From NCBI GenBank assembly GCA_036374995.1, contig DASUSS010000143.1:1-64000 (forward strand): a stretch of 64,000 nucleotides of DNA. Reading direction: 5' to 3'. The notes under the pieces were generated by a model. That model saw nothing but the letters and a program-made list of their open reading frames with translations, was not told the DNA's origin and searched no databases. Each line of letters begins with the position of its first letter. Position 1 is the stretch's first letter. This DNA is from SH-MAG3 sp036374995. GTDB taxonomy: Bacteria > Gemmatimonadota > Gemmatimonadetes > Longimicrobiales > RSA9. Position numbers and translations under genes: made by a program. Shown here one piece after another: positions 48,809 through 57,610 of the stretch.

Positions 48809-50877
48809 CGTGCGGTCCCCCACAGCAGCGACATGCCCTCGGCATAGGGCAGCAGTCGCGGCGCGCCGCCGGCGGTCATCGCGTAGAGCCACGGCGTGCG
48901 ATCCGGATGCGCGGCGATGAGCTCGGCGTTGCGCTCCGGGCCGAGGTCACGGACGAACAGCGCGCCCCGTGGCGTGGACAGCGGCAGGTCGCCCTGCCAT
49001 GCGAGCGGCGCCAGATCGAGAATGCCGAACCGGTCGCTGCGCGCCTGGCGGCTGCATTCCGGCGTCAGCTGCTCGTCCGGCCATGCACGGATGCGGTCGC
49101 CGGGTGCGATCTCCACGAGCAGGGGCAGCCGATCGGGTCGCGGCACGGTATCGAGCGCGGCCGGGAGCACGGCAGGGCGCTCGTGACCTCCCGTCTGCAC
49201 GGCGAAGTGGTGCAGCGCGCACGTGGAGTTCTGGCGAACGAGCGTCTCCACCTGGTCGAGCCGATAGCCCGCCGCCGCGAGCGTCATGGCGACGCGGCCG
49301 GTCCAGGCATCGTGGACGAACACGAGCGCGGGAGACTCCAGCCGCGGTGCGGGCGTGCGCATGATCTCGAACCAGTCCCCGCCGTAGCTCGCCAGCCGCT
49401 GCGGCGCGAGCGCAGTCAGTCCGATCGCAAGGGATCCGAACACGGCCGCCACGGCGGCACCTCGCGTGCTGAAATGCGCGGCGAGACGTCCGCGCAGGGG
49501 CGGAACGGAACGAACGATCGCGACCGCGGCGACGGCGAACAGCAGCACCCAGGCGGGAGCGGCCTCGTGCAGCATGCGGGGGCCCATGAACAGGCCGTGA
49601 TGCCAGTACAGCGCGTTGGCCAGGACCGCGCCGATCGCATACGCGAGCAGCAGCCGCACCGCCGGCGAGACGTGCCGAGCGCACAGCAGGAAGAGGCCGA
49701 TCAGAGGGACGGACGGCAGCGGCGACTCGAAGAGATTGACCCCGAGCGTGAGCAGGTCACCGGACGTGTACGCGAAGGCTTCGCGCAGTCCGTAGTAGTT
49801 GCCCCATGGATCCTGGTGAAAGCCCAGACCCATGGCCGGTCCGAGCGCCGCATCGTATCCCATGCGCAGCGGATGGCCGAAGAACCAGGCATTGTAGGCG
49901 AGCAGCGCGATCACGAACGGCAGCGCACCCGCGACAGCGCGTGCATTGAGCGCGGCAAACGCACGGAACTTTACGGGACGCTCGCTCAGCGCCGGTGCCG
50001 TGAGCGCCGCGGCAGCCGCCATGGCGAGCGTCGCGAGCGGACGCGTCGCGAACGACCAGCCGAACAGCGCGCCCGCAGCGAGGGCCCACGCGGGACGCTC
50101 CTGCCATGCGCGCACCAGGAAATACGTGCCGGCGACAATGGCGGCCGCGGCGGTCACGTGGTTCATCCACGCACCGGCCAGCGCGATGAAGAAGGGACTC
50201 ACGGCGAGGAGCGCCGGCCCGAGCATGGCCGTGGCCGGATCACGCGGGAACAGGCGACGCGCGAGCAGTGCGCTGAAGAACACGGTGATGCCCGCGAGCA
50301 CGGGACCGACGAGCACGGCCGCACCCGCGCGGAAACCCAGCGCGAGGAGCGCCACGTGGCCGGGCGGATACTGAGAGACCCAGCCGCGCTCCGTGAAGAG
50401 CGCGTTCTGAACGAAACGAAAGCCGCCACCATCGGACGCGGGTCCGGCCAGTCGGCCTTCGGCCCAGAAGCGCGCGTGGAGCGCCTGCGCCAGGCTGTCG
50501 ATCAGGTTCGGCCTGCCCTCGAGCACCTGCAGCGAGAAGCCGAGCGTGAGGGCCGTGGCGAGTACGGCGAGAAGTACCGGCAGCAGGATGGCCGGTGGCG
50601 AAGGCAGGCGGCTCGCTGCGCGCGACCGCGGCGACAGACGGGCGCCGAGCAGACCGCCGATCAGCGCGATCGGCAGCATCAGCAGGATGCCGCTCCACAT
50701 GAAATCCGCGTACAGCTCGTACTGCGGCACGACGTTGTTGCCCGCGTGTCCCGTGCGCGGCGTGCGCAGCAGCACGTACCACGGCGGAAGCGTCAGCGCA
50801 AGCAGGGCCGCACCGATGATGCGGTGACCCGCGCGCGCGGCCGCGACCCCGGTGCCGCCCGCGAGCGGCGGCGCCAC
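48805..50877 (-). CDS. Polytopic membrane protein, GT-C/GT39-like
   Basis: 690 residues if the GTG at 50877, just after the rfbD stop, is the start; in-frame ATGs at 50901 and 50913 would overlap rfbD. About 11-12 membrane segments cover ~20-530. The motif WVSQYPPGHVALLALG resembles the PPG/HPP loop of GT39-like transferases. The C-terminal ~180 residues are soluble (VFVHDAWTGRVAMTLAAAGY; TLVRQNSTCALHHFAV). The family assignment is weaker than for its neighbours, but the fold and context point to a sugar-transfer role. Confidence 0.65.
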   Translation of the reverse strand: MAPPLAGGTGVAAARAGHRIIGAALLALTLPPWYVLLRTPRTGHAGNNVVPQYELYADFMWSGILLMLPIALIGGLLGARLSPRSRAASRLPSPPAILLPVLLAVLATALTLGFSLQVLEGRPNLIDSLAQALHARFWAEGRLAGPASDGGGFRFVQNALFTERGWVSQYPPGHVALLALGFRAGAAVLVGPVLAGITVFFSALLARRLFPRDPATAMLGPALLAVSPFFIALAGAWMNHVTAAAAIVAGTYFLVRAWQERPAWALAAGALFGWSFATRPLATLAMAAAAALTAPALSERPVKFRAFAALNARAVAGALPFVIALLAYNAWFFGHPLRMGYDAALGPAMGLGFHQDPWGNYYGLREAFAYTSGDLLTLGVNLFESPLPSVPLIGLFLLCARHVSPAVRLLLAYAIGAVLANALYWHHGLFMGPRMLHEAAPAWVLLFAVAAVAIVRSVPPLRGRLAAHFSTRGAAVAAVFGSLAIGLTALAPQRLASYGGDWFEIMRTPAPRLESPALVFVHDAWTGRVAMTLAAAGYRLDQVETLVRQNSTCALHHFAVQTGGHERPAVLPAALDTVPRPDRLPLLVEIAPGDRIRAWPDEQLTPECSRQARSDRFGILDLAPLAWQGDLPLSTPRGALFVRDLGPERNAELIAAHPDRTPWLYAMTAGGAPRLLPYAEGMSLLWGTAR

Positions 50878-50878
50878 G

Positions 50879-51718
50879 TCAGAGGCCGTGCTCGATGGCA
50901 TCGCTGACGGCATCCTTCCAGTCGCGAACCGATCCGATCGCCGCCTCCGTCCCGCTCACATCCATGACCGAGTAGCGGGGACGGCGCGCCGGCAGATCCA
51001 GATCGGCCACGCGCGTCGGCTCCACGGCTCCCGTCACACCGGCTCGCGCCAGCGCCTCGCGCACGAAATCGTACCAGCTCGTGCCGCCGGCATTGTTCGC
51101 GTGGTAGATCCCGACCGGCGCGTTGCGCTCCAGCAGTTGCACGAGCGTGTCGGCCGCGTCATGCACCCAGGTCGGCGCGGACTCCATGTCGATGAACGCA
51201 CGGACCGTCTCGCCGGCGCGCGCGCGCTCGAGCGCCTGCGAGCCGAACGTCCGTCCGCCCCGACCGTACACCCAGCTCACGCGCGCGACCATCCAGTCGC
51301 CGGCGAGCCGCGCGGCGGCCTCGCCCTCGACCTTGGAGCGGGCGTAGACACTGAGCGGATTCGGCCTGGCGTCCGTCGTGTACGGCACCTCGGACTCGCC
51401 GTCGAACACGTAGTCCGTGCTCACGTACACGAAGCGTGAACCCGTGGCCGCCGCCGCGCGTGCGACGTGGGCCGTCCCCTCCGCGTTGACACGGAACGCG
51501 AGATCCGGCTGTCGCTCCGCCTGGTCCACGGCCGTGTATGCGGCGCAGTGCAGGATCGCGTCGGGCGCCGTGCCCGCCACGGTGCGCCGAGCAGCGTGGC
51601 GGTCGGTGATGTCGAGGTCGGCACGCGCACAGGGCAACGCCTCGTGGCCGCGCCGCGCCAGCGTTCTGACCACCTCGCTTCCCAGCAGTCCGCCAGCACC
51701 GGTGACGAGCACGCGCAC
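50879..51718 (-). CDS. rfbD: dTDP-4-dehydrorhamnose reductase
   Basis: 279 residues. Extended-SDR features: MRVLVTGAGGLLGSEVVRTL, ILHCAAYTAVDQAE, FVYVSTDYVFDG and catalytic YARSKVEGE. It makes dTDP-L-rhamnose, the last step of that pathway. The start is GTG (51718), overlapping the TAG of the GT2 gene. rfbA, rfbB and rfbC are absent from the window, so they must be elsewhere. Its presence suggests a deoxysugar among those transferred by the operon. Confidence 0.9.
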   Translation of the reverse strand: MRVLVTGAGGLLGSEVVRTLARRGHEALPCARADLDITDRHAARRTVAGTAPDAILHCAAYTAVDQAERQPDLAFRVNAEGTAHVARAAAATGSRFVYVSTDYVFDGESEVPYTTDARPNPLSVYARSKVEGEAAARLAGDWMVARVSWVYGRGGRTFGSQALERARAGETVRAFIDMESAPTWVHDAADTLVQLLERNAPVGIYHANNAGGTSWYDFVREALARAGVTGAVEPTRVADLDLPARRPRYSVMDVSGTEAAIGSVRDWKDAVSDAIEHGL

Positions 51719-52548
51719 TAACGCCGCTCTCCGGCCGCATCGACCGAGACCTGCCGCGCGTTCGCCGACAGCCGCGGATCACGCTCCGCCGCCGCCCGGT
51801 GGCCCGCCTCGATCGCCCGATCGTACAGCGGCGCGCGCGGATCGATCATGTTCGACCGGAAGATGTGCCAGAACGCGGCGACACCGTCCTTCCAGTTGAT
51901 CTTCTTGCCTTCGGCATACGTGCGGCCGTTGTAGCTGATCGGCACCTCGTAGATGCGTGCGCGGGCCTGGGCGAAACGGGCAGTCAGCTCCGGCTCGATC
52001 CCGAACCGGTCCGTCCTGAGCGGCAGGCTCTTGATCAGACCGGTCCGCGCCATCTTGTAGCACGTCTCCATGTCCGTGAGGTTCAGGTCCGTGAACATGT
52101 TCGAGATCAGCGTGAGCAGACCGTTTCCGATGCTGTGCCAGAAATACAGGACGCGATGCGGGCCACCGAGGAACCGGCTGCCGAACACGACGTCCGCGCG
52201 GTTCTCCAGGATGGGCCCGAGCAGTGCGGGCAGATCGAACGGGTCGTACTCGAGGTCGGCGTCCTGGATCACCGTGACATCGCCGGTGGCCGCCTGGATG
52301 CCGCGGCGCACGGCTGCGCCCTTGCCCTGATTGTGCTCCTGGAGGATCAGCTCGTCGATGAGACCTTCGTCGCGCAGGCGCGCGAGCACGTCGCGCGTGC
52401 CATCGGTCGAGCCATCATCCACGCAGATCAGCTCCATCCGGAGCGGCACCGTGCGCAGTCGGCGGATCGCATACTCGACCGTCCGTACCTCGTTGTACAC
52501 AGGCATGACGATCGAGACCCGGACATCCGTCATGACATCCTCGTTCAT
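51718..52548 (-). CDS. GT2 glycosyltransferase, DPM1-like
   Basis: 276 residues from the ATG at 52548, overlapping the regulator stop (ATGA). VSIVMPVYNEVRTV, CVDDGSTDGT, IQDADLEYDP and METCYKMAR are typical of polyprenyl-phosphate mannose/glucose synthases; YNGRTYAEGKKINWKDG is a common C-terminal motif. No membrane anchor is seen. It probably supplies a lipid-linked sugar to the GT-C proteins of the operon. Confidence 0.88.
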   Translation of the reverse strand: MNEDVMTDVRVSIVMPVYNEVRTVEYAIRRLRTVPLRMELICVDDGSTDGTRDVLARLRDEGLIDELILQEHNQGKGAAVRRGIQAATGDVTVIQDADLEYDPFDLPALLGPILENRADVVFGSRFLGGPHRVLYFWHSIGNGLLTLISNMFTDLNLTDMETCYKMARTGLIKSLPLRTDRFGIEPELTARFAQARARIYEVPISYNGRTYAEGKKINWKDGVAAFWHIFRSNMIDPRAPLYDRAIEAGHRAAAERDPRLSANARQVSVDAAGERR

Positions 52549-53933
52549 GCTTCGCTCGTTTCGTAACGGTTGAGTTTCCGGTACAGCGTCGACGGGTCGA
52601 TACCCAGCACTTCCGCGGCGCGCGCCTTGTTGCCGCCCTCCGCCTGGAGCACCCACAGGATGTACGCGCGCTCCACCAGCTCGAGCGTCGGGTTGGCCGC
52701 CGGCCGCTCGGAGATGAGCGGCGCGGGTGCGGGCTCGACGATGCGGGCCGGCAGTGCATCGAGCGGGATCTCGGCGGATTTCGTTAGGATCGCGGCGCGC
52801 TCGAGCGCGTTCTCCAGCTCGCGCACGTTGCCGGGCCAGTCGTAGCGCTGGAGAGCAGCGAGCGTTTCATCGCCGAGTCGCAGCTCGTGACCCGTCTGCT
52901 CACCCATGCGGCGCAGGAAGTACTCGGCCAGCAGCGCAATGTCATCGGCACGGTCGCGCAGCGGCGGCAGGTGCAGCGCGATGACGTTCAGGCGGTAGTA
53001 CAGGTCGCTGCGGAACGTGCCGCGCCGGATCTCCTGGTCGAGGTCGCGGTTCGTCGCGGCAATGATCCGGACATCGATCTCGACCGGCTGCGTGGCACCG
53101 ACCGGCACGATCTCGCGCTCCTGGAGTGCGCGCAGCAGCTTGACCTGGAGCGCGGGCGACATCTCGGCCACCTCGTCCAGGAAGAACGTGCCGCCGCGCG
53201 CGGCCACGAGCAGGCCGTCCTTGTCCTTCACGGCACCCGTGAAGCTGCCCTTCACGTGACCGAACAGCTCCGACTCCAGCAGGTTCTCCGGCAGCGCGCC
53301 GCAGTTGACGGAGATGAAGGGACCGCCCTCGCGCTCCGACAGACGGTGGATGTAGCGCGCGATGATCTCCTTACCCGTACCGCTCTCGCCCGTGATCAGC
53401 ACGGTCGAGTCCGTCGGCGCGACCATCTCGGCCAGCTTCACCACATCCGTGAACGCGCGATTGCGCCCGACCGGGCGCGCGGCCGTCGAGTCATCGCGGC
53501 GCCGGATCTCCCGCTTCAGCGCCTTGTTCTCCCGCGACAGCAGCCGCGTCTCCGCCGCACGACGGCACAACGCGACCAGCTCCGCATTGCTGAACGGCTT
53601 CTGCAGATAGTAGAAGGCACCTTCGTTCACCGCCTGGACTGCACTCTGCAGCGACGCCTGCGCCGTCATCAGGATGACCGGGATCTCCGGATCGTACTCG
53701 CGCATCTGGGCGAGCACCTCCAGACCGTTCAGGCCCGGCATGCGGATGTCCGTGAGCACGATGTCCGGCTCGATGTCGTCCAGCCGCGACAGCGCTTCGC
53801 GCGGGTTCTGCATCGCTTCGACGTCGAAACCCTCGCCCCGCAGCAGGATCTGCACGGTGTCCAGGATCCCGCGCTCGTCGTCGATGATCAGTACGCGCGC
53901 ACCGTTGCGCGGCTCAGCTCGCTCTGTCGCCAT
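52545..53933 (-). CDS. pilR: PilR-like sigma-54 response regulator
   Basis: 462 residues from the ATG at 53933, 20 bases before the end of the kinase gene. The receiver is intact (LIIDDER; Asp62 in VLTDIRMP; LQKPF). The AAA+ domain has GESGTGKE and FFLDEVAEM, but the sigma-54 contact loop reads GSFTGA instead of GAFTGA. The Fis-type HTH is NKARAAEVLGIDPSTLYRKLNRYE in context. The pairing with a six-helix PAS kinase mirrors PilS-PilR, regulators of pilin expression; the sigma-54 pilin promoter lies ~10 kb downstream. Confidence 0.85.
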   Translation of the reverse strand: MATERAEPRNGARVLIIDDERGILDTVQILLRGEGFDVEAMQNPREALSRLDDIEPDIVLTDIRMPGLNGLEVLAQMREYDPEIPVILMTAQASLQSAVQAVNEGAFYYLQKPFSNAELVALCRRAAETRLLSRENKALKREIRRRDDSTAARPVGRNRAFTDVVKLAEMVAPTDSTVLITGESGTGKEIIARYIHRLSEREGGPFISVNCGALPENLLESELFGHVKGSFTGAVKDKDGLLVAARGGTFFLDEVAEMSPALQVKLLRALQEREIVPVGATQPVEIDVRIIAATNRDLDQEIRRGTFRSDLYYRLNVIALHLPPLRDRADDIALLAEYFLRRMGEQTGHELRLGDETLAALQRYDWPGNVRELENALERAAILTKSAEIPLDALPARIVEPAPAPLISERPAANPTLELVERAYILWVLQAEGGNKARAAEVLGIDPSTLYRKLNRYETSEA

Positions 53934-55557
53934 CGCCCAGCTCCCGGCCGGCATGTGCCGGCAAGTAGATCGTGAAGCACGCGCCGCCGCCTGCGGCGCT
54001 GTCGACCAGTATCGTCCCCCGATGCGCCTCCACCGCGCGATGCACGAGCGCCAGCCCGAGACCCGTGCCGCCCGAGCGGCGCGTGAAGAACGGGTCGAAC
54101 AGACGCGGGAGATCCTCCTCGCGTACGCCGGGACCGTTGTCCCGCACGCGCACGCGCACCGGCTCCGGCAGCTCCACCGTGTGCGGCATGTCGCCGTCCG
54201 GGTGACCCACCTCGACCTGCACGACACCGCTCGCACCCGCGTGCTGCACCGCGTTCAGCACCAGGTTGAACAGCGCGCGGTGCAACAGATCGTGATCGCC
54301 GTCCACCACGACCGGGACCCGCGGCTGCTCGTACTCGATGCGCGTGCCCGCGCCCCGGTCCGGGTGGCGCGTCACAAGATCGATCGCGTCGCGCGCGATC
54401 GCGCCCAGGTCGACCGCCGCCCAGCGCTGAGCATCCAGTCGACTGAAATCCATGAACTCCGTCAGCAGCCGGCTCACCCGCTCCGACTCCGCCACGATCA
54501 GACGGTGCAGCTTCTCCCGATCCTCCGCCTTCAGCTTCGTCCCGCCCAGCTGCTCCGCAGCGCTGCGGATCGACGCGAGCGGGTTCTTGATCTCGTGCGC
54601 CAGCGACGCACCCAGCGCCGCCACCGCCTCCAGACGTTCCGCGCGCCGGATCAGCTCGTCGATCTGCTTCGTCTCCGTCACATCCTGGATCACCGCCGTC
54701 ACCGACGGCACCTCGCCCCGATCCAGCAGCGTCGTCCGGACACTCAGATAGCGCGCACCCTCCCCCGAGCTCCTGCGGATCTCGAAGCGCCCCACCGCCG
54801 TGCGCGTCGTCGCCGTCCGCCGCACCAACCGCCCCAGACCCGGCGCGCTCCGCTCCAGCTCCTCCAGCACCGGGCGCACCTCCACGTCGTCCGCGCCGAT
54901 CCCCAGCAGCTTCACCGCCGCCGTGTTCATGTACTGCAGGCGCCCTTCCCCATCCACCGTCACCAGCGCCGTGTCGATCGCGTCCAGAATGTCACCCGTC
55001 TCCAGCCGCAGCTGATGCAGCTCCAGCTCGACCGCGCCCAGCGCCGTCCCCGTCCGCCGCAGCCGATCCCCCACCGCGGCCGTCGCCACCGCCATCGCAC
55101 CGAAGAGCGCGATCCGCAGAAAATCCTGCATCGCCGGCTCCAGCGGATGCAGGAACACGACATCGGCGAAGAACAGCAGGCTCGCCAGCGCTCCGATCAG
55201 CAGACCACCCGGCAGCGGCAACAGCAGCGCCCCCGCCGTGATCACCAGGATGTACAGCGGCGGGAATGGACTGAACGGACCGCCCGTCACGTGCACCGCC
55301 GCCGTCACCAGCAGCACGTCGAACAGCACCTGGCCGTACAGGAAGTTCGGACCCGGCGTCCGCCCCAGCAGCTCCACCCACCACAGCCCCGCCGCCGTCA
55401 CGCCCAGCGCCGCCAGCAGCGCCACCGTCGCAACCAGCGTCTCGATCGGACTGCCCTCCGGACTGACCCACTGCGTCAGGGCCGCGACGAAGATGGCGGC
55501 TGCGACGATGAGTCGGCCCGTATACAGCCAGCGCAGCCACCGCTCGATACGCCCCAT
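53914..55557 (-). CDS. pilS: PilS-like sensor histidine kinase
   Basis: 547 residues. Six membrane segments occupy ~15-165, the PilS arrangement. A PAS domain (~185-300; ILDAIDTALVTVDGEGRLQYMNTAA) precedes HisKA with His321 in LAHEIKNPLASIRSAAEQL and the ATPase domain (NLVLNAVQHA; DNGPGVREEDLPRLFDPFF; GGTGLGLALVHRAVEAH). In Pseudomonas PilS senses pilin in the inner membrane. It is the first gene of the operon that continues into the glycosyltransferases. The 197-base space up to kaiB holds no other gene. Confidence 0.87.
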   Translation of the reverse strand: MGRIERWLRWLYTGRLIVAAAIFVAALTQWVSPEGSPIETLVATVALLAALGVTAAGLWWVELLGRTPGPNFLYGQVLFDVLLVTAAVHVTGGPFSPFPPLYILVITAGALLLPLPGGLLIGALASLLFFADVVFLHPLEPAMQDFLRIALFGAMAVATAAVGDRLRRTGTALGAVELELHQLRLETGDILDAIDTALVTVDGEGRLQYMNTAAVKLLGIGADDVEVRPVLEELERSAPGLGRLVRRTATTRTAVGRFEIRRSSGEGARYLSVRTTLLDRGEVPSVTAVIQDVTETKQIDELIRRAERLEAVAALGASLAHEIKNPLASIRSAAEQLGGTKLKAEDREKLHRLIVAESERVSRLLTEFMDFSRLDAQRWAAVDLGAIARDAIDLVTRHPDRGAGTRIEYEQPRVPVVVDGDHDLLHRALFNLVLNAVQHAGASGVVQVEVGHPDGDMPHTVELPEPVRVRVRDNGPGVREEDLPRLFDPFFTRRSGGTGLGLALVHRAVEAHRGTILVDSAAGGGACFTIYLPAHAGRELGDGDRAS

Positions 55558-55754
55558 CGCGTAAACAGTCGTTCCTTGTGAGGGTCCCCGCGTCCAGCGG
55601 GTGCGGGCGAAGCATTCGCCGGAAAGCTAACGCGGGTGGGTGGCGAAATGCAATATGCCCGTTTTGCAAAGCGCGGACCCCTCGCCGGCCGCCCGATCAC
55701 GGCCGTAGTATTGCACTTCTCCACGCCCCACCGACCCAACCGAAGGAGCCGATT

Positions 55755-56063
55755 CTGTCGAAGTACCTGCTGAAGCTGTACGTGACGGGGAAGACGCCGC
55801 GGGCGGAGCTGGCGATTGCGAATCTGCAGCGGATCTGCGAGGAGGAGCTGCAGGGGCGCTACGAGCTGCAGATCATCGATGTGCTGGAGCATCCGCAGCT
55901 GGCGGAGGACGAGAAGATTCTGGCGACGCCGACGCTGATCAAACGACTGCCGCCGCCGCTGCGGCGGGTGATCGGGGATCTGTCGGACAAGGAGAAGGTG
56001 CTGCTCGGGCTGGATGTGTGGCCGGACAGTGGTTCAGCGGGGAAGGCGCGGGGCGAGCCATGA
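55755..56063 (+). CDS. kaiB: Circadian clock protein KaiB-like, apparent CTG start
   Basis: 102 residues. The sequence SKYLLKLYVTGKTPRAELAI followed by RYELQIIDVLEHPQLAED and ATPTLIKRLPPPLRRVIGDLSD is an almost standard KaiB. The codon equivalent to the initiator Met is CTG (55755), placed six bases after a good aaggag (55743-55748). No ATG, GTG or TTG gives a KaiB-like N-terminus; the nearest upstream in-frame alternatives add unrelated sequence, and ATT at 55752 is the only other near-cognate codon. KaiB binds KaiC in the clock cycle. It overlaps kaiC by four bases. Confidence 0.9.
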   Translation: MSKYLLKLYVTGKTPRAELAIANLQRICEEELQGRYELQIIDVLEHPQLAEDEKILATPTLIKRLPPPLRRVIGDLSDKEKVLLGLDVWPDSGSAGKARGEP

Positions 56064-57595
56064 GCAATCGGCAGGTACAGAAGCTGGCGACGGGGATTCC
56101 GACGTTCGATGCGGTCGCGGAGGGGGGTCTGCCGCGGAACCGCACGACGCTGGTGTCGGGGACGGCGGGGAGCGGCAAGACGGTGTTCGCGGTTCAGTTT
56201 CTGGCGGCGGGGATCATGGACGCGGGGGAGAGCGGCGTGTTCGTGACGTTCGAGGAGTCGGCGGAGGACATCCGGCAGAACATGCGCAGCTTCGGTTGGG
56301 CGCTGGAGGAGTGGGAGGAGACGGGGCGGCTGGGGTTCGTGGATGCGTCGCCGGACCCGGAGCTGGAGGTGGTGGAGAGCGGGAGCTTCGACCTGGGCGC
56401 ACTGCTGGCGCGGATCGAGAATGCGGTGCGGAAGGTGGGGGCGAAGCGGGTGGCAGTGGACTCGCTGGGCGCGGTGTTCTCGCAGTTCTCGGATCAGTCG
56501 ATCGTGCGGCGGGAGCTGTTCCGGATCGCCTCGGCGCTCAAGAAGATGGGAGTGACGGCGGTGATGACGGCGGAGCGGACGGACGACTACGGACCGATCG
56601 CGCGGTTCGGGGTGGAGGAGTTCATCGCGGACAACGTGATGGTGCTGCGCAACGTGCTGGAGGCGGAGAAGCGGCGGCGTACGGTGGAGATCCTGAAGTT
56701 CCGGGGGACGACGCATCAGAAGGGGGAGTACCCGTTCACGATCGTGGCGGAAGGGGGCATGATCGTGCTGCCGCTGTCGGCGATGGAACTGCGCCAGCGG
56801 TCGTCGCAGGTGCGGATCACGTCGGGCAACGAGCAGCTGGACATCATGTGCGGCGGCGGATTCTTCCGGGATTCGATCGTGCTGGTGTCGGGTGCGACGG
56901 GGACGGGCAAGACGCTGATGGTGACGGAGTTCATGGCGGGCGGCGCGGCGAAGGGCGAGCGGTGTCTGCTGCTGGCGTTCGAGGAGAGCCGCGAGCAGCT
57001 GTTCCGGAACGCGACGGGGTGGGGTACGGACTTCGAGGCGATGGAGCGGGACGGTCTGCTGAAGGTCGTGTGCGACTATCCGGAGGTGACGGGGCTGGAG
57101 GACCGGCTGCTCGCGATCAAGCGGCTGGTCGAGGAGTTCCGGCCGAACCGGGTGGCGCTCGACAGCCTCTCGGCGCTGGAGCGGGCGGGTTCGGCCAAGG
57201 GGTTCCGCGAGTTCGTGATCGGGCTCACCTCGTTCATCAAGCATCAGGAGATCGCGGGTCTGTTCACGTCGACGACACCGACGCTGATGGGCGGGACGTC
57301 GATCACGGAGAGCCACATCTCGACGCTCACGGATTCCATCATTCTGCTCCGGTACGTCGAGAACTTCGGCGAGATGAAGCGGGGGATCACGGTCCTGAAG
57401 ATGCGCGGCTCGCAGCACGACCGTGACATCCGCGAGTTCCTCATCGATGAGGGCGGGATGCACGTGGGGCGTCCGTTCCGGCACGTGACCGGGATCCTGG
57501 CGGGTACGCCCGTGCACATCTCGCCGGCCGATGTCGAGCGGGTGTGGACCATGTTCGAGGCGGAGAGCCGGGGCGCGGGACGGGAGGGCGTGTAG
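56060..57595 (+). CDS. kaiC: Circadian clock ATPase KaiC-like
   Basis: 511 residues with the two RecA-like halves of KaiC. CI has P-loop GTAGSGKT (34-41) and the FEES catalytic pair; CII has GATGTGKT (278-285) and a second FEES. The phosphorylation segment SITESHISTLTDSI contains residues equivalent to cyanobacterial T426, S431 and T432 (here T416, S421, T422), so autophosphorylation seems possible. GEMKRGITVLKMRGSQHD is also KaiC-like. It is coupled to kaiB by ATGA. kaiA is absent, as in most non-cyanobacterial systems. Confidence 0.95.
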   Translation: MSNRQVQKLATGIPTFDAVAEGGLPRNRTTLVSGTAGSGKTVFAVQFLAAGIMDAGESGVFVTFEESAEDIRQNMRSFGWALEEWEETGRLGFVDASPDPELEVVESGSFDLGALLARIENAVRKVGAKRVAVDSLGAVFSQFSDQSIVRRELFRIASALKKMGVTAVMTAERTDDYGPIARFGVEEFIADNVMVLRNVLEAEKRRRTVEILKFRGTTHQKGEYPFTIVAEGGMIVLPLSAMELRQRSSQVRITSGNEQLDIMCGGGFFRDSIVLVSGATGTGKTLMVTEFMAGGAAKGERCLLLAFEESREQLFRNATGWGTDFEAMERDGLLKVVCDYPEVTGLEDRLLAIKRLVEEFRPNRVALDSLSALERAGSAKGFREFVIGLTSFIKHQEIAGLFTSTTPTLMGGTSITESHISTLTDSIILLRYVENFGEMKRGITVLKMRGSQHDRDIREFLIDEGGMHVGRPFRHVTGILAGTPVHISPADVERVWTMFEAESRGAGREGV

Positions 57596-57610
57596 CGCCG
57601 CGGGTCCGGA

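Noticed and set aside
55558..55754. A kaiA-like gene or small RNA between the PilS-like gene and kaiB
   Set aside because: The 197 bases contain no KaiA-like frame and no recognisable RNA; only the expected divergent promoters.
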